Shown here: in pieces, positions 4,918 through 5,893 of the stretch
How the letters are laid out: every line of letters starts with the position of its first letter
How positions within the stretch are numbered: the first letter of the stretch is position 1
Source: Clostridia bacterium
GTDB lineage: Bacteria > Bacillota > Clostridia > Oscillospirales > CAG-272
NCBI GenBank assembly: GCA_900770605.1
Contig: CAAGKS010000128.1
Location: 1 to 5,893 of the forward strand
Direction: 5' to 3'
Length of the DNA stretch: 5,893 bases
Translations under genes and position numbers: made by a program
Notes under the pieces: model-generated
What the model saw: only the letters and a program-made list of their open reading frames with translations
What the model was told of the DNA's origin: nothing
Database searches by the model: none

Positions 4918-5819
4918 GATCTGCCTCCCAACACGTCAAGCACGCACTCCGATATTATCCTGCCCGCGCTCTCGGGAGCATATTTCCCGGGAAGTGAGGG
5001 CGCCCACATAACGTTTGCCGAAAGCTCTCTCGCCGCGCAAACGTCCACACCGCCCGGAGAAGATGCAAGCTCGATTATAAGCAGCTTTTTATCCGCGCCC
5101 TCAAGAAATTCCCTATCGAAAAGCCATGCGGGAACGGTATTGAAAATAATGTCGTAGCCCTTTTGCAAGGGAGCGTACCATCTCGCGCTATCCCCCTCGG
5201 TATTACGGATAAGAAGCGTATCGCATCCTTCAAGTGAAAAATAAGTCAGGCTTTCAACGTTCCTTGCCGCCACCGTGACGTTAGCTCCAAGTCCTTTTAA
5301 AATATGCGCAAGGAAGCGGGATATCCTGCCCGACCCCGTTATCGCAAAATTTGCCTCTCCAAGTCGCTTGTTAAGGCTATTCATCGCTATACTTACAGCC
5401 GCTTCAGCGGTAAGATAAGCATTTTTTATCTGCAACGGCTCTGAAAGAAAATAATCGTAGACCTCTATTCCCTTTTTTTGCGCCGCGTCCAGCATCCGTT
5501 TAGGGATACGTCCTCCAAGTAAAAGTGAATTCTTATCCACAAGCTCAACTATCTTATCAAGCGTTATGCGATCCTTTCCCAAGCAAGCAGGACAGTTAAG
5601 CGTTCCCTCGTCCATACTCACAGGCAACGGAAGTACCACGGCAGAAGCGCCGACTATGGCGTCCTCAATGCTATCGCATATCCTGACGTTGCCACAGTCC
5701 TCCGCCGCGGCGCACAGTCCGCCCGTATATATTTGCAGATCGGCATCACACAAGCTCTTTGCCAGCGCAAGTTGACGCATATCTCCGCCAAGTACTGCTA
5801 TCTTTGATTGTTTTTTCAT
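4914..5819 (-). CDS. dpaA: Dipicolinate synthase subunit A
   Basis: DpaA (SpoVFA) is the NAD(P)-binding Rossmann subunit of dipicolinate synthase. With the start at 5819 it has 301 residues, close to the usual length. Family marks include the N-terminal domain with VLGGDMRQ (9-16), LPLPVS (63-68), LTAEAA (136-141) and the dinucleotide-binding loop ITGSGRISRFLA (160-171). LASSPGGVD (251-259) and APSLPGKYAPESAG (273-286) follow. The third glycine of the usual GxGRxG loop is serine (S167). A frame-compatible ATG at 5828 would add MLY, but its A lies at the last base of the AAAGGA ribosome site (5833-5828). The ATG at 5819 sits eight bases from that site and begins MKKQ, so it is preferred. In B. 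subtilis the operon is read by sigma-K. Confidence 0.94.
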   Translation of the reverse strand: MKKQSKIAVLGGDMRQLALAKSLCDADLQIYTGGLCAAAEDCGNVRICDSIEDAIVGASAVVLPLPVSMDEGTLNCPACLGKDRITLDKIVELVDKNSLLLGGRIPKRMLDAAQKKGIEVYDYFLSEPLQIKNAYLTAEAAVSIAMNSLNKRLGEANFAITGSGRISRFLAHILKGLGANVTVAARNVESLTYFSLEGCDTLLIRNTEGDSARWYAPLQKGYDIIFNTVPAWLFDREFLEGADKKLLIIELASSPGGVDVCAARELSANVMWAPSLPGKYAPESAGRIISECVLDVLGGRS

Positions 5820-5827
5820 ATATAACA

Positions 5828-5833
5828 TCCTTT
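5828..5833 (-). promoter_or_regulatory. dpaA ribosome-binding site that fixes the start at 5819
   Basis: The minus strand reads AAAGGA here, eight bases before the ATG at 5819. The upstream in-frame ATG at 5828 would leave no spacing at all, so it cannot use this site, and no other Shine-Dalgarno sequence precedes it within 15 bases. Confidence 0.75.
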
Positions 5834-5859
5834 CGGCACGATTATTATCGGTACACTAC

Positions 5860-5868
5860 TATAATATG
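5860..5868 (-). promoter_or_regulatory. Candidate -10 element of the dpaAB promoter (sigma-K type)
   Basis: On the minus strand CATATTATA fits the sigma-K -10 pattern CATANNNTA exactly, 40 bases upstream of the dpaA start. The expected AC at the -35 position is not clear (GTCA lies there). The same stretch can be read as a sigma-A promoter, TTGTCA (5890-5885) and TATTAT (5866-5861) with an 18-base spacer, so the sigma factor is not settled by sequence. Sigma-K is favoured from the known control of spoVF in B. subtilis. Confidence 0.4.
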
Positions 5869-5893
5869 TATGCCGCAAGAATATTGACAAAAA

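Noticed and set aside
4406..5157. Long open frames on the plus strand (about 190-200 codons) opposite dpaB and dpaA
   Set aside because: They are antisense shadows of two clearly recognised genes, show no family motifs, have Ser/Arg/Cys-rich composition and lack ribosome sites.
5839..5850. CGAT-TATT-ATCG inverted repeat upstream of dpaA
   Set aside because: The four-base arms are too short to distinguish from chance in AT-rich DNA, and no binding protein is implied.
1..5893. CRISPR arrays, insertion sequences, tRNA or rRNA genes, riboswitches
   Set aside because: No regularly spaced repeats, transposase motifs, terminal inverted repeats or RNA-gene signatures were found on either strand.

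Overview
The window looks like a chromosomal segment of an endospore-forming, anaerobic-type Firmicute (class Clostridia, probably an uncultured gut lineage). The evidence is a sporulation sigma factor G gene and both dipicolinate synthase genes, a Crp/Fnr regulator of clostridial type, a lipoprotein signal peptide of clostridial style, AGGAGG-type ribosome sites before nearly every gene, and U-tailed intrinsic terminators. The lineage assignment is inference; no rRNA or marker gene is present.

Layout. At 1-77 (minus) is the first 25 codons of a sugar-nucleotide-type nucleotidyltransferase. A divergent intergenic region (78-268) holds a promoter facing each way and a perfect 8+4+8 palindrome over the predicted start point of the rightward transcript. 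From 269 to 3473 (plus) lies a probable four-gene operon: a Crp/Fnr-family regulator, a substrate-binding lipoprotein, an SsuC/TauC-type permease and an SsuB/TauB-type ATPase, together one ABC importer whose substrate cannot be read from the sequence. The operon ends in a 17-bp hairpin with a T tract (3492-3531). sigG begins at the base after that T tract (3532-4305). A probably bidirectional terminator (about 4315-4350) separates sigG from the convergent dpaA-dpaB pair (4357-5819, minus), which makes the spore-core compound dipicolinic acid.

Most notable observations. (1) The substrate-binding protein reads as a natural circular permutation. After the lipoprotein signal, the segment that forms the C-terminal third of this family comes first (residues ~41-162). 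The family's normal N-terminal two thirds follows (~176-345) through an Ala/Gly/Asp linker. Each part is present once, in one intact frame, at normal total length. (2) The terminator-like hairpin before sigG buries the sigG ribosome site in its 3' arm. A candidate forespore (sigma-F/G) promoter overlaps the end of the ATPase gene and would start transcripts inside the 5' arm, freeing the ribosome site. (3) The Crp/Fnr regulator appears to carry its own operator at its promoter.

How the genes work together: the regulator probably controls itself and the downstream importer in response to an unknown signal. The right half is a sporulation block with a forespore regulator (sigG) facing a mother-cell biosynthetic operon (dpaAB). 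Nothing in the sequence shows a functional link between the importer and sporulation beyond the shared hairpin.
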